Assembly (NCBI GenBank): GCA_028285465.1
Contig: JANQPD010000030.1
Location: forward strand, 62,001 to 126,000
Direction of reading: 5' to 3'
DNA from: Owenweeksia sp.
GTDB lineage: Bacteria; Bacteroidota; Bacteroidia; Flavobacteriales; Schleiferiaceae
Length of the DNA: 64,000 nt
A program made the translations under genes and the position numbers. This document shows, piece by piece, positions 28,580-39,041 of this stretch (positions are counted from its first letter, which is position 1; each line of letters starts with the position of its first letter). Under the pieces are notes generated by a model. It ran no database searches, had not been told where the DNA came from, and saw only the letters and a program-made list of their open reading frames with translations.

Positions 28580-29537
28580 CCTCCTGCACTTGTTTTCCTT
28601 TCCGGATGTGTTTATCCACGATGTAAAGCGGCCGGTTTTTTACCTGGAAAAAGATCCGGAGCACGTATTCTCCAATAATACCCAGGCTGATCAACTGTAC
28701 CCCACTAAAGAGGATGATAGCAAAGAGCAGGGCTGTAAAACCTTCCGGCACCCCCCCGTAAAAAAACTTTTTTACAAGCACCGTGGCCAGGTAAACCAAA
28801 CTGATGCCCACCGATAAAAAGCCCAGGCTGGTTAAGGCCTTCACCGGGAACTCACTAAAATTAAAAAAGCCATTATAGGCCAGTTTAAAAAGCATTTTAA
28901 AGCTGTATTTCGAAACGCCAGCTTGTCGCTCGTCACGCTCGTAGTGAAGCGCTATTTGTTTAAACCCGATCCAGGAACGCATCCCGCGTATAAAGCGGCT
29001 TTCCTCCGGCATTTTCAGCAATACATCCACTACTTTGCGGTGTAGCAAAGAAAAGTCGCCGCTATCTACGGGGATCTCTATATGGCTGATCTGCTTCAGA
29101 ATGCGGTAAAACCAGTAATACAGCATTTTTTTGAAGCGCGATTCTTTACGGTTTTCACGCACGGCATATACCACTTCGTACCCTTCTTGTAGCTTTTTAT
29201 AAAAATCCGGTAGCAATTCAGGAGGATCCTGTAGGTCCCCATCAAGTATAAAAACCGCTTCTGTGCCCAAGGCCGCCCCGAGCCCCGCACTTAAAGCCAG
29301 TTGATGGCCAAAATTCCTAGAAAGCAATACCGCCTGAAAACGGCTGTCTGTAAGCGCCAGTTGGGTTATGGTTTCAGCGGTATGATCTGTGCTCCCATCA
29401 TCCACAAGTACCACCTCAAGTGCTATATGGAAAGCATCCATAAGTGCAACCAAACGCTCATGCAGAAAGGGAAGGCTTTCTTCTTCATTAAAAAGGGGAA
29501 TTACAATGCTTATTTGCGGATGGCGGTCGGTAGACAT
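28557..29537 (-). CDS. Family 2 glycosyltransferase (GtrB/DPM-like)
   Basis: ISIVIPLFNEEESLP, VLVDDGSTDHT, ILDGDLQDPPE plus C-terminal TM helices. Confidence 0.92.
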   Translation of the reverse strand: MSTDRHPQISIVIPLFNEEESLPFLHERLVALMDAFHIALEVVLVDDGSTDHTAETITQLALTDSRFQAVLLSRNFGHQLALSAGLGAALGTEAVFILDGDLQDPPELLPDFYKKLQEGYEVVYAVRENRKESRFKKMLYYWFYRILKQISHIEIPVDSGDFSLLHRKVVDVLLKMPEESRFIRGMRSWIGFKQIALHYERDERQAGVSKYSFKMLFKLAYNGFFNFSEFPVKALTSLGFLSVGISLVYLATVLVKKFFYGGVPEGFTALLFAIILFSGVQLISLGIIGEYVLRIFFQVKNRPLYIVDKHIRKGKQVQEARPSVKA

Positions 29538-29603
29538 ACTCTGTTTAAACAGGTAAAAGTATAACTTAGCAAGTATATGCCGAATGAAGTGTGTATACTT
29601 TCC

Positions 29604-30623
29604 CTATCGCTCTTCTGCCGCTATACTGGTAAGCAATTGCACGGCATTTTTCATTTTGCTTAATGTTTCCAGTGCGGGCATGCCGGGCGCATTGGAGTAA
29701 GACGCATGTAACGGAAAAGCACCCTTGCTTAAAAATTCTTTTAAGGGAGATATTTCTGCGCTAAACACACAGTATTCCAATACATGCCGGTTCATTTGAT
29801 ACGCACAGCAAAGGGCAACAAATGAATGGAGCGTATCTACAAAAATGAGCAGCTTACTGCTTGCTGCCTGTAAATAGGCTCCCGTAAGGGCGGCTGTTTC
29901 AAACCCTCCGAATACCGTTAAATTCGTAATCGGATCGTGTGATTTTGGATGTTTTTTACATGCCCGGTCCAGGGTTTCGGCCTGGTGCCGGCCAATTTTT
30001 ATTTTAAGACCGCCTAGCAGGTCTGCTATTTCCAGATCAAAGAGAGCGGCTAGCAAAGCCAAAGTGCTGTACTTATCCCCTGCCCCCATGCTGCAAAGCG
30101 CCAATAAGCCCGTACCTGACTTTTTCTTTAGCGTCACTTCTTCAGCGCCCCTCAGCATGGCTTTTTCCGCCTGGGCACTCGTCATAGCCGGTTGCGCATA
30201 AAAATTTTGGGTACTCTCCCCCAGTCGCCTGTCGCTAAAACCATTTCCCTTTTTAAACCAATAGCTGAAAGAGCCCTCGTGTGGATGGTTCATGCCCATA
30301 TCTACCAGGTGTAAACCCACCCGGTTTGCTTTGCTCAGAATGCTAAGCGGTGCATAGCCATTAAGCATATCCGCAAAGGCTTCATGGCTTTCTTCGTAAC
30401 GCTTCTCTTCGCCCATTTGCCTACATATGCCATGGTCTGAAGCAAAAAGCAGCAAACAGGGTTTCTTGTAGAGGGGTTCTGTAGTGTGTTGTACCAAAGC
30501 AGCCTTTAGAGCAAGGGGGGCTAAAAGACCCCAAGCCCCGAAGGGCTTGGTGTTTTTCTCTATCAGCGCCTGCACTTTCTTCTGTAGTGTGCTGTCTACA
30601 ATGCTTTCTATCGGGATGTTCAT
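29604..30623 (-). CDS. cobT: Nicotinate-nucleotide--dimethylbenzimidazole phosphoribosyltransferase
   Basis: KPCLLLFASDHGI, LHLVDMGMNH, GLLALCSMGAGDKYSTLALLAAL. Confidence 0.85.
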   Translation of the reverse strand: MNIPIESIVDSTLQKKVQALIEKNTKPFGAWGLLAPLALKAALVQHTTEPLYKKPCLLLFASDHGICRQMGEEKRYEESHEAFADMLNGYAPLSILSKANRVGLHLVDMGMNHPHEGSFSYWFKKGNGFSDRRLGESTQNFYAQPAMTSAQAEKAMLRGAEEVTLKKKSGTGLLALCSMGAGDKYSTLALLAALFDLEIADLLGGLKIKIGRHQAETLDRACKKHPKSHDPITNLTVFGGFETAALTGAYLQAASSKLLIFVDTLHSFVALCCAYQMNRHVLEYCVFSAEISPLKEFLSKGAFPLHASYSNAPGMPALETLSKMKNAVQLLTSIAAEER

Positions 30624-30626
30624 GTT

Positions 30627-31679
30627 CTATTTAAAGCCAAACGAGCGGGGAATAAGTCCTCCTTTAAACTGGTCGAGGAGCTTTCCGTTAGCGTCATAAC
30701 GGTATACATTGCCATTTGCGAGCTCGTCCAAAGGGTCTGAAACATATACTTCATTGTTTACTCCGTCAACACCCAGCCCGTAGAAATCGCCCTGGGCAAA
30801 AGGAACGATCGGCAGTACCGAATCCATAACACTCATAGTGTATAGGTCTCCTCTACTGTCATCCAAATAGTAGATTGTAGATCCACTTCTATCAATTTCC
30901 ATACGTTCAGGCTTCTTTAATACATCCGTAAACACCATTTCCCTTTCTATCTCATTCGAATCGAGGTTGTATACGACCATAGAGGCCGGTGTGTTGTTTA
31001 CCGGGTTTGTAGGATCTGGGATACCCGTGCAATACACCCACAGCAGGCCGTTTCTATCTTTTGCCAGCGCAAGCGGGTTATGGCCTACCCATAAGGTATC
31101 GGTTACCTGGTCTGTATTGCTGTCAAAAACCAAGACCGTACTATCCGCACCAAAGCCTCCGCTGTTTGCCACGTACACTTTGTCGTCTATCGTGAGGATG
31201 GCTTCAGGCCCGGGGCCCGTAGCTACCAGCTTCTCTACTTTCCCGGTCTGTGCATTGAGTACATGTATGGCATTGCTGGCCCAATCTGCCACATAATACT
31301 TTTCAGCAGATACTTTCTCTATAAAGCGGGGGCTGCCCAGGTCTTCAAAGCGGGCTTCCACTTTTAACGTATTGGTATTACACATAATCACACTCCCCGT
31401 GCCGTTGATTACCAGAAAGGCACGGTCGCCATCGATAAACACCTGGCTAAGCACGTTGCCAGGAGGTATGAGGTTGGCTTTTTGAAAAACATTCTTTTCC
31501 GTAGTTCTGGATCCGGTGCTGTACGAAATAATGCTCCCTGTTCCGCCCTGGAAGGCGCCTTCATTGGCAATAAGCACAGCCGCGGTAAAAGCAGGGTTTT
31601 CGCCGGTGTCAGGATCCTCTTTACAAGCACCGAGGAGTAGCGCACCAATGGCTAAAAAGATGAATAGGTTTGTTTTCAT
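30627..31679 (-). CDS. YncE/DUF5074-like beta-propeller lipoprotein
   Basis: LGACKED lipobox; FTAAVLIANEGAFQGGTGSIISYS; propeller repeats. Confidence 0.8.
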   Translation of the reverse strand: MKTNLFIFLAIGALLLGACKEDPDTGENPAFTAAVLIANEGAFQGGTGSIISYSTGSRTTEKNVFQKANLIPPGNVLSQVFIDGDRAFLVINGTGSVIMCNTNTLKVEARFEDLGSPRFIEKVSAEKYYVADWASNAIHVLNAQTGKVEKLVATGPGPEAILTIDDKVYVANSGGFGADSTVLVFDSNTDQVTDTLWVGHNPLALAKDRNGLLWVYCTGIPDPTNPVNNTPASMVVYNLDSNEIEREMVFTDVLKKPERMEIDRSGSTIYYLDDSRGDLYTMSVMDSVLPIVPFAQGDFYGLGVDGVNNEVYVSDPLDELANGNVYRYDANGKLLDQFKGGLIPRSFGFK

Positions 31680-31681
31680 AG

Positions 31682-32030
31682 TCAATAGTTAAACTTCACA
31701 TTAAAATTAATCCCCGGCATGGGCTGAAACCATTGCATTTGGTAAAATTAAGCACATGCAGAGAAGGTACAAGCGCGGAACGCTTAAATCTTTGGCGATA
31801 CGCTACACCTATGTAGTTCACCCAACAGGGGCCCAGTTAAAAACGGATCGTTTTCACTCGTAGTGTATGCCCTGCCGTTGTACCGTGTGGTAAGGTAAAA
31901 AGAAAGCTGCGAAAGTTGAGGCTGAACCACCCTTTATCTATTAAAAGCCGCATGTAAATGAGTAGCTTACCCGGAAATTTTCCGAAATAGCTTCCGTGCC
32001 AGCGGGTCGGTTTCAACCCGGATTCTCGCC
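31682..32030 (-). pseudogene. C-terminal remnant of a TonB-dependent receptor (BtuB-like by context)
   Basis: Minus frames give IDKGWFSLNFRSFLFTLPHG..., YIGVAYRQRFKRSALVPSLHVLNFTKC and terminal MQWFQPMPGINFNVKFNY* split by frameshifts and an in-frame stop. Confidence 0.7.
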
Positions 32031-32179
32031 TTAAAGCAACTGCGACTTAACTCCTTGGCTATTGACCTGGTCATGCATACGGGCTAAAAACATGCAGGTC
32101 CTGCTTGCTCTTTTCCTTTCTGCCCTCACAGGTTCAAAAGCCTTTGCCCCTTGAAAATACACGAAAGCTTTAAAAGCAC

Positions 32180-33832
32180 TTAGCGCGCCAGCATTTCACG
32201 GGCATTTTCCAGCGCTGCCTCCGAAATGCGCGCTCCACTGAGCAGCCGGGCCAGCTCCATTTCACGTTGCTTTTCATCGAGGACAATAAGCCGGGTGTGG
32301 GTTTGCCCGGCTGCTGTCTCTTTCAATACTTTATAGTGCCTTTTGCCTTTGGCCGCAATTTGCGGCAGGTGCGTAATGGCTACTACCTGCATCATATGAC
32401 CCATGGTAGATAGGATCTCCCCTATGCTGCCTGCTGTTTCGCCGGATACACCGGCATCAATCTCATCAAAAATTATGGTGGGCAGGTTTTTGCTTTTAGC
32501 CATAATGGCCTTTATGGCCAGCATAACGCGGCTTAGCTCCCCTCCCGAAGCCACCTTGGAAAGGGCTTGTACAGCCTGTCCTTTATTGGCACTAAATTTA
32601 AAAAGCAACTGATCTGCGCCCAGGCGCGTAAACTTATCGGAATGTTCCAGGTGCATGTGCAGTTGGGCGCCCGGCATGTTCAGCCGGCTTAGCATCCCGC
32701 ATATTTCAGCGCTGAGCGCTTCGGCCGCTTCCCTACGCCTGGCAGATAAAACCAGGGCTTGCTTTTTTACCCGCTCCAGGCTTTCTGCATGTCTTTTTTC
32801 CAGGGCTTTCCGGTTTTCTTCCAGCGTGCTCAGTTGCAGTACTTTTTGTTCCAGTGCTTCCTTTTTGTGCAACAAGCCGGCGACATCGCTTACCTGGTGC
32901 TTTTTTTGCAAGGCAAATAGCTTGTTGAGGCGGGCACTTAACTGTTCAGCACGCAGGGGATCTGCCATAGTGTTTTCGGCCAGCTCCTCGAGTTCCATGC
33001 GCATGTCATCCAACTCGATCCCCAGGCTGTTCAACCGCTCGCCCAGCGTTGCATAAGGCCCTTTTAACTGTGCCAGACTGGCCAGTTGTTGCTGGGCTTG
33101 CTGCGCCTGTGTATATGCGCCCAACTCTTCTGTATACAGCAGTTGTACCACCGTGGAAAGCTTATGCTTTATTTCATCGGCATGTGAAAGCGCTTCGAGC
33201 TCTTCTTCCAGGGCCTCTACCTCTCCTTCCTGCAATTGTGCCTCTTCTAACTCATCAAACAAGAACTGTAAGTAGTCGGCATCTCCCGCTTCTTTCGCTG
33301 CAAATGCATCCAGTTCGTATATCTTGTCCTCTAATTCCCTGTAAGAAGCATACGTTTTCTGATACGCAGACAGTACTTCTGCATTGTGCGCAAAACCATC
33401 CAGCAGGGCCATTTGGAAGCCCGTATCTGTGAGCAGGATCGTTTCGTGCTGGCTATGCACATCTATGAGGCTAAACGCCAAGGCATTTAACACGTTCAAG
33501 GTTACAGGCGTATCATTGATAAAGGCACGTGATTTACCCGAGGGGGCAATTTCGCGCCTCAGCAGGGATACCCGCTCAAAGTCAAGATCGTGCTCATCGA
33601 AGAAACCCTTAAGTGCTGCATCCAGAAGAAAATGTGCTTCTACAATACATTTTTCTGCAGGGTTCCGCAACACCTTTACATCTGCCCGCTTGCCAAGCAC
33701 GAGCGCCAAAGCACCCAGTAAAATGGATTTGCCGGCCCCTGTTTCCCCGGTAATTACAGAAAAACCTTTGTCGAAAGACAATTCGAGAGCCTCGATGAGC
33801 GCATAATTCCGTATGTGTAATTCTTGCAACAT
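32180..33832 (-). CDS. recN: DNA repair protein RecN
   Basis: MLQELHIRNYALIEALELSFDKGFSVITGETGAGKSILLGAL; IIFDEIDAGVSGETA. Confidence 0.97.
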   Translation of the reverse strand: MLQELHIRNYALIEALELSFDKGFSVITGETGAGKSILLGALALVLGKRADVKVLRNPAEKCIVEAHFLLDAALKGFFDEHDLDFERVSLLRREIAPSGKSRAFINDTPVTLNVLNALAFSLIDVHSQHETILLTDTGFQMALLDGFAHNAEVLSAYQKTYASYRELEDKIYELDAFAAKEAGDADYLQFLFDELEEAQLQEGEVEALEEELEALSHADEIKHKLSTVVQLLYTEELGAYTQAQQAQQQLASLAQLKGPYATLGERLNSLGIELDDMRMELEELAENTMADPLRAEQLSARLNKLFALQKKHQVSDVAGLLHKKEALEQKVLQLSTLEENRKALEKRHAESLERVKKQALVLSARRREAAEALSAEICGMLSRLNMPGAQLHMHLEHSDKFTRLGADQLLFKFSANKGQAVQALSKVASGGELSRVMLAIKAIMAKSKNLPTIIFDEIDAGVSGETAGSIGEILSTMGHMMQVVAITHLPQIAAKGKRHYKVLKETAAGQTHTRLIVLDEKQREMELARLLSGARISEAALENAREMLAR

Positions 33833-33850
33833 AGCGCTCAAAACTACAAA

Positions 33851-34777
33851 TTAGCCCGGTCCCATTTGCTGGTATTTTGAAGCGTTGGTGGCGTCCAGGT
33901 TCGGAAGCAATTCCTTTAGCGCGCGAATGTCGATGGGGTTGCCTCCATTGAATACGGAAATGATCTCCTGGCTCTTCGCATCAAAGAATATTTGTATGAT
34001 CAAAGAATTGGGACGCTTGTCATTTACCCCCTTCAACAACAGTAAGGCATCGCGTAAAACTTGTTTCCCCCGGTCCTGCTCTGCCGGGTCGTACATCACA
34101 TCCAACCCCTGGCGGTGGTACTGGTACAGGCATTTGCGGTAATCCGAAAATGCAGCGCTTAACAGGTCATCGATGAGTTGAAAGCGGCTTTTCGGCCCTG
34201 AAAAGGAAGACCAACCCGTAAAGTTGCTGTTTTGGGCAACGCCAACAATGTTCTGAGCTTTTTGAAAAAAGGGGGTTCCCCCCTCTTCCTCGAAGCTATC
34301 CCGGTCAAGCCCGATAATCACATATACATAGTACGCAAGCACCGAAGTTAAATTGGAAAGGTTTTGGTTCTCAGCAAAATCCAAGCGGTCAAACTCAAGG
34401 TATTTGAAGGCAAATTGATTGTCTTGGTGTACAAAAATGGGCGAATCATAGCCCGACATATACACCGGGCGGCTGTACTGTATTTGTAAACTTCCTGAAA
34501 ACTCCCCAATGCTTGGGTTGTCCTGGATATTGATCAAAAAAGAACACTGGATGCGCTCCTCCAGGCTGTAATTCTCAGAAGTCCATTTGGTGTTGTTTAA
34601 AAACTCCCGTATAGCGGTTTGCAGGGTATTAAAAACCTGCTTATTGGTGAGTTGTATGTTTTGTGTATTGATCTGAACCTGAGCATTTAACTCTTGCGCA
34701 TTTAAACCATTAGTGTAAATGCAGAACAAGAGGCTAAGACAAGTGATCCAGGATATATGTGAAAATTTCGCGCGCAA
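33851..34777 (-). CDS. DUF4835-family protein
   Basis: LNAQVQINTQNIQLTNKQVFNTLQTAIREFLNNTKWT, between coaBC and recN. Confidence 0.85.
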   Translation of the reverse strand: MRAKFSHISWITCLSLLFCIYTNGLNAQELNAQVQINTQNIQLTNKQVFNTLQTAIREFLNNTKWTSENYSLEERIQCSFLINIQDNPSIGEFSGSLQIQYSRPVYMSGYDSPIFVHQDNQFAFKYLEFDRLDFAENQNLSNLTSVLAYYVYVIIGLDRDSFEEEGGTPFFQKAQNIVGVAQNSNFTGWSSFSGPKSRFQLIDDLLSAAFSDYRKCLYQYHRQGLDVMYDPAEQDRGKQVLRDALLLLKGVNDKRPNSLIIQIFFDAKSQEIISVFNGGNPIDIRALKELLPNLDATNASKYQQMGPG

Positions 34778-35942
34778 TTTCTTTTTTACTTTTTAAGGTT
34801 AAAGGGTAAATTTTGTCGGCCGATTGAATGAGGCGTACCTCGTTGGTATCGTGCCCAAAACCCGAGCCCTTTTCCGAGGGCATGTTTAAAACGATCAGGT
34901 CGCAGTTTTTCTTGTGTAGCTTTTTTACTGCGTTTTCAACGGCATTTTCCGTTTCGAGCGCAAAGCCTACCAGGCGTTGGCCTTTTCTTTTTACTTGCCC
35001 CAGGCTGTACAAAACATCCGGGTTTTTTACGAGCTTTAACACCAGCTCATCGGTGTCTTTTTTAATCTTTTGCCCGGCAGGATCTGCCGGACGGTAATCC
35101 GATACAGCTGCCGACATCACTGCGATATCCATTTGATCAAAAAGAGCGGTACAAGCCTCCAGCATCTCCCGGGCGGTTTGTACGGGAACAACCGTTAAAC
35201 GGGCTTCTTCCGCAATTTCCAATTGATGCGGGCCAATGACCAGGTGCACTTCTGCACCAAGCGCCAAAGCTGTTTCCGCCAGGGCCAATCCCATTTTTCC
35301 GCTGCTGTGGTTGCCCACAAAACGTACCGGGTCTATGGGTTCGTAGGTAGGTCCCGCATTGACCAATACCTTTTTCCCCCGTAAAGGAGCCTGGTCGGAC
35401 AGATGAGCCTGGATGAAAGCCAGGATGTTTTCAGGCTCCGCCATGCGCCCTTCTCCGGATAACCCGCTGGCCAGCTCCCCCTCTTCAGAAGGGATCCATA
35501 TGTTCCCGAAGCTTTGCAGCTTTTCTATATTTTCTCTGGTAGCGGGATGCTTGTACATATCCAGGTCCATAGCCGGAGCAAAATATACCGGGCATTTGGC
35601 AGATAGGTACACGCCCAACAAAAAGGTATCGGCACTGCCGGACGCCATCTTTGATAAGGTGTGCGAGGTGGCCGGGGCAATGAGCATAAGATCGGCCCAA
35701 AGGCCAAGTTGAACATGGTGGTTCCACTTGCCTTGCTCGTCCTCCTTGTCAAAATACTCCCACAATACGGGGTTTTTGGAAAGTGTAGCGAGCGTAAGTG
35801 GCGTAACAAAATCCCGCGCTGCGGGACTGAGCACTACTTTTACCTCGGCTCCTGCCTTTACAAGAAGCCGAACGAGGTAGGTGCTTTTGTACGCGGCAAT
35901 ACTACCGGTTACCCCCAATAGTATTTTTTTCCCGCGCAGCAT
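34734..35942 (-). CDS. coaBC: Bifunctional phosphopantothenoylcysteine decarboxylase/phosphopantothenate-cysteine ligase
   Basis: KKILLGVTGSIAAYKSTYLVRLL; VNAGPTYEPIDPVRFVGNHSSGKMG. Confidence 0.96.
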   Translation of the reverse strand: MLRGKKILLGVTGSIAAYKSTYLVRLLVKAGAEVKVVLSPAARDFVTPLTLATLSKNPVLWEYFDKEDEQGKWNHHVQLGLWADLMLIAPATSHTLSKMASGSADTFLLGVYLSAKCPVYFAPAMDLDMYKHPATRENIEKLQSFGNIWIPSEEGELASGLSGEGRMAEPENILAFIQAHLSDQAPLRGKKVLVNAGPTYEPIDPVRFVGNHSSGKMGLALAETALALGAEVHLVIGPHQLEIAEEARLTVVPVQTAREMLEACTALFDQMDIAVMSAAVSDYRPADPAGQKIKKDTDELVLKLVKNPDVLYSLGQVKRKGQRLVGFALETENAVENAVKKLHKKNCDLIVLNMPSEKGSGFGHDTNEVRLIQSADKIYPLTLKSKKEIAREIFTYILDHLS

Positions 35943-35947
35943 GGGTC

Positions 35948-36274
35948 TTAATCCTGCTTTTCTTCTGGTTTGCGGAAATAGATCTCCCCGTTTTTCCACT
36001 CCTCTATAGCCATAGAGTAAGGCTTGGGCAAAGCTTCATAAAAACGGGAAACTTCAATCTGCTCTTTGTTCTCAAATATCTCTTCCAGGCTGTCGTTGTG
36101 CGTGGCAAACTCGTCAAGCTTGTCGTGTAGCTCTACTTTGAGGTCTGCTGCGATCTGATCTGCGCGCTTGCCTATGATCGCCAGGGCTTCATAAATGTTA
36201 TTGGTAGGCGCATCCAACAAATTCCTGTCTTGGGTTTGGGTAGATTTAGGGGCTTCTGACTTTCTGTAGTCCAT
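35948..36274 (-). CDS. rpoZ: RNA polymerase omega/Rpb6-like subunit
   Basis: TNNIYEALAIIGKRADQIAADLKVELHDKL; position between coaBC and bamD. Confidence 0.85.
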   Translation of the reverse strand: MDYRKSEAPKSTQTQDRNLLDAPTNNIYEALAIIGKRADQIAADLKVELHDKLDEFATHNDSLEEIFENKEQIEVSRFYEALPKPYSMAIEEWKNGEIYFRKPEEKQD

Positions 36275-36278
36275 CTTT

Positions 36279-37112
36279 CTATGATTGTATTGTTGCTGTA
36301 TTTTTAAGCGTGGTTATTTTTTCCTGGATGTTGACGTACATCTCAACGGCTTTCTTTGCATACTCGCTTTTCGGGAATCCTTCAATGAAATCAAAATAAG
36401 CGGTTTTGGCTTCGATAAAGCGTTGCAACTTCTTGCTTTCTATGCTGTTCTCCGCCAGTTCATACGAGGCCTTTAAGCGCAAATAAAGGATTTCTTCCCG
36501 GTATTTGGTGTCGGGATAGTCGTTTAGCGTATTGTTAAACGCCACTACGGCAGACTGGTAATAGGTGGTGTTGTAATATTGGTACGCCCGTTCAAAGGAT
36601 TTGCGTTCCAGCTTACGCCTCAGTTCTATGATCAGTTCGGTACATTCGGGGATGCGCTCACTTTGCGGGTGGGTATTTACAAAGAGCTGCAGTTCATTAA
36701 TGGCTTTATATGTATAGGATTGATCCAGGCTATATTCAGGGGATTCCAGGTAATAGCAGTAGCCTACCATAAAGCCACACTCCGCAGCGCGCTCCGTAGT
36801 GCTAAAGGTTTTACTGTAGTTTTTAAAGTGATACGCGGCCAGTATGTAATCTCCTAAGTGGTAAGTCGTATACGCGTAATAATAAAAAACCTCTTCAGCT
36901 TTGGAAGTAGAACGGTACAAAGTCAGCAACTCATCAAAAACCGGATAAGCCTTATCGTACTTCTCCGCCTCGTAATACTCCTTGGCCTTTTTAAACTTAT
37001 ATTCCAGGTCTGTGCTCTTGAGTACTTTCTGGTACTCACTGCACCCCATGGCCAGGAAAGAAATGATAAAAATGTAAGCTAAATTCTTCAGTGTGCTCAA
37101 AATATCGCGCAA
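36279..37112 (-). CDS. bamD: Outer membrane assembly lipoprotein BamD
   Basis: MGCSEYQKVLKSTDLEYKFKKAKEYYEAEKYDKAYPVFDELL. Confidence 0.92.
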   Translation of the reverse strand: MRDILSTLKNLAYIFIISFLAMGCSEYQKVLKSTDLEYKFKKAKEYYEAEKYDKAYPVFDELLTLYRSTSKAEEVFYYYAYTTYHLGDYILAAYHFKNYSKTFSTTERAAECGFMVGYCYYLESPEYSLDQSYTYKAINELQLFVNTHPQSERIPECTELIIELRRKLERKSFERAYQYYNTTYYQSAVVAFNNTLNDYPDTKYREEILYLRLKASYELAENSIESKKLQRFIEAKTAYFDFIEGFPKSEYAKKAVEMYVNIQEKITTLKNTATIQS

Positions 37113-37155
37113 AAGTACAAATTAGGATTGAACTTGGGAAACGGCAAAGGTAGCG

Positions 37156-38184
37156 CTAAATTGCCCCTTCCAGCAGTAAAGGTTTGCTTTCGGGAATGTG
37201 AGGAGCGATAAAGCGGAGTAAGTCCTGTGCGGTACGATCCGGGTAGTGTACCTGTACAGCCTTGCCCGATTTGCACCACTGTTTGAGCTGTTTAAGGCCC
37301 TTTTTGTTCAGCTTTTCAGCTACGGGTATACCCATCTCCGCCAGGGCCGCTGCATTGCAGTATTGCTCGTACTGGTGTTTGATCGGGATCACAAAAAGCT
37401 TTTTACCCAGATAAAGGGCTTCAGCGGGCGTCTCAAAGCCCGCAGAGGTTAGCACTCCCGCGCAGCTCCTGAAACTTTCCAAAAAGGTTTCGTTATGCAC
37501 CGGGAAAACTTCCACGTTCTGCCTGGAGTATGGAGCGGTGCAGTGTTTTGAAAACATTTGCCAGCGGTACCTTTTCAGCTTTTCCAGCTTTGCGATCAAC
37601 TTCTCATCGGCAAAAGCAGGCAGGTATACCGTATAGTGTCCCTTATTTTCCACTTCCATCTGCCTGATCTGGGTACGGATAACCGGAGTTTTGATAAAGG
37701 TGTCAAAGCTTTTGAAGTGATAGCCCAGGTAATGGGCTGCCGGAGCATAATGTTTTAAAACCAGCTTCCCCACCGGGTTTGGCTTTAGCGGAAGGGGCAC
37801 CTTTGCCGATTGGAAAGCAGCCTGGTGCCCGACTCCCAGGCATTTTTTCCCCTTGAGCTTACAGGCCCAGGCGCTTACAAACTCAAAATCATTTACGATG
37901 ACCTCATACTTGTGTACGGGAAAGCGCCACACCTCCCACAGGAGGTATAAAAAATTGGTATGCAGTAAGGTTTTGAGAAAGCTGACGCCCCCTTTCTTAG
38001 AATAAAGCATAACCAGGCCCTTGCGTTTGTGGTGTACCTCGAAGGGCAGTTGTACTTCGCTTTGGGCACCACTTAACAACACCTCCACCTGGAAGTGCCG
38101 CCTCAAAATAGGCACAACTTCCAAAGCCCTGGCTACATGGCCATTCCCGGTGCCCTGGATGGCGTATAAAAGGCTAGGCTTCAC
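37156..38184 (-). CDS. Glycosyltransferase family protein
   Basis: YAIQGTGNGHVARALEVVPILRRH; GVLTSAGFETPAEALYLGKKLFVIP. Confidence 0.82.
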   Translation of the reverse strand: MKPSLLYAIQGTGNGHVARALEVVPILRRHFQVEVLLSGAQSEVQLPFEVHHKRKGLVMLYSKKGGVSFLKTLLHTNFLYLLWEVWRFPVHKYEVIVNDFEFVSAWACKLKGKKCLGVGHQAAFQSAKVPLPLKPNPVGKLVLKHYAPAAHYLGYHFKSFDTFIKTPVIRTQIRQMEVENKGHYTVYLPAFADEKLIAKLEKLKRYRWQMFSKHCTAPYSRQNVEVFPVHNETFLESFRSCAGVLTSAGFETPAEALYLGKKLFVIPIKHQYEQYCNAAALAEMGIPVAEKLNKKGLKQLKQWCKSGKAVQVHYPDRTAQDLLRFIAPHIPESKPLLLEGAI

Positions 38185-38186
38185 GC

Positions 38187-39041
38187 TTAAGATAAGGTCA
38201 CTTTTTTGATCAGGTCTTCTAGCTTTATGTCTACGAATTCCTCTTCTTCCACTACCCGCCTGGCTTTTTTGTCCGTTTGATGTTGGTACAATGTCCAGGT
38301 ATCGTTGTCAAACTCAAGGGCGGTAAGGTTCTCTACCCAATCGCCCGAATTCAAATATAAAGTGCTTCCGTGTTCTGTTTGTACTTCGCGCATTTGCGGC
38401 TGGTGAATGTGTCCGCAAATCACGTATTGGTAGCCGTTGTCTATGGCCAATTCGGCTGCCACGTTCTCAAAACTACTGATGTAGGTTACGGCCTTCTTCA
38501 CACTGTTTTTAATCTTTTTCGAGAAGCTGTAGCGCTCACGCCCCATTTTTTCGAGGAAAAAATTGTACATGCTGTTCATCATAATGAGCAGGTCGTACCC
38601 CCACCCTCCGAGTTTGGCGATCCATTTGGCGTTTTGAATGCTGGCATCAAAAATATCTCCGTGGAACAGCCAGGCCTTTTTTCCGTTGAGGTCCAGCACC
38701 AGTTTATCGAGCAATTCAAAGTTCCCCAATTGCATATCGGTAAACTTGCGCAACATCTCATCGTGGTTCCCGGTAAGGTATTTTACCTGGGTGCCTTTAG
38801 TCGCCAGGTTTATGATCTGTTTGATCACTTTGAGGTGGCTTTTGGGAAAGTAACGCTTGCGAAACTGCCAAATGTCAATAACGTCTCCGTTTAGCACCAA
38901 TGTGGTGGGCCTGATGCTTTTGAGGTACTGATGCAGTTCCTTTGCACGGCAGCCAAAAGTACCCAGGTGTACATCCGAAATTACCACTACATCCACTTTG
39001 CGTCTTTCCATGAAAAGAGATTTTTTAAATGGTTTGAGCAA
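38187..39041 (-). CDS. Metallophosphoesterase, UDP-2,3-diacylglucosamine diphosphatase-like
   Basis: VVISDVHLG, LNGDVIDIW, LTGNHDE, VICGHIHQPQ. Confidence 0.88.
   Translation of the reverse strand: MLKPFKKSLFMERRKVDVVVISDVHLGTFGCRAKELHQYLKSIRPTTLVLNGDVIDIWQFRKRYFPKSHLKVIKQIINLATKGTQVKYLTGNHDEMLRKFTDMQLGNFELLDKLVLDLNGKKAWLFHGDIFDASIQNAKWIAKLGGWGYDLLIMMNSMYNFFLEKMGRERYSFSKKIKNSVKKAVTYISSFENVAAELAIDNGYQYVICGHIHQPQMREVQTEHGSTLYLNSGDWVENLTALEFDNDTWTLYQHQTDKKARRVVEEEEFVDIKLEDLIKKVTLS

Noticed and set aside
32040-32160. Possible cobalamin riboswitch upstream of the receptor remnant (AGCAAGCAGGACCTGC on minus strand)
   Set aside because: Only a weak B12-box-like match; I could not assemble the conserved core in order. 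Infernal with the cobalamin model would decide.
32403-33806. Plus-strand ORFs inside recN
   Set aside because: Antisense shadow ORFs of a well-supported gene; Ser/Ala/Arg-rich composition typical of complementary-frame artefacts.
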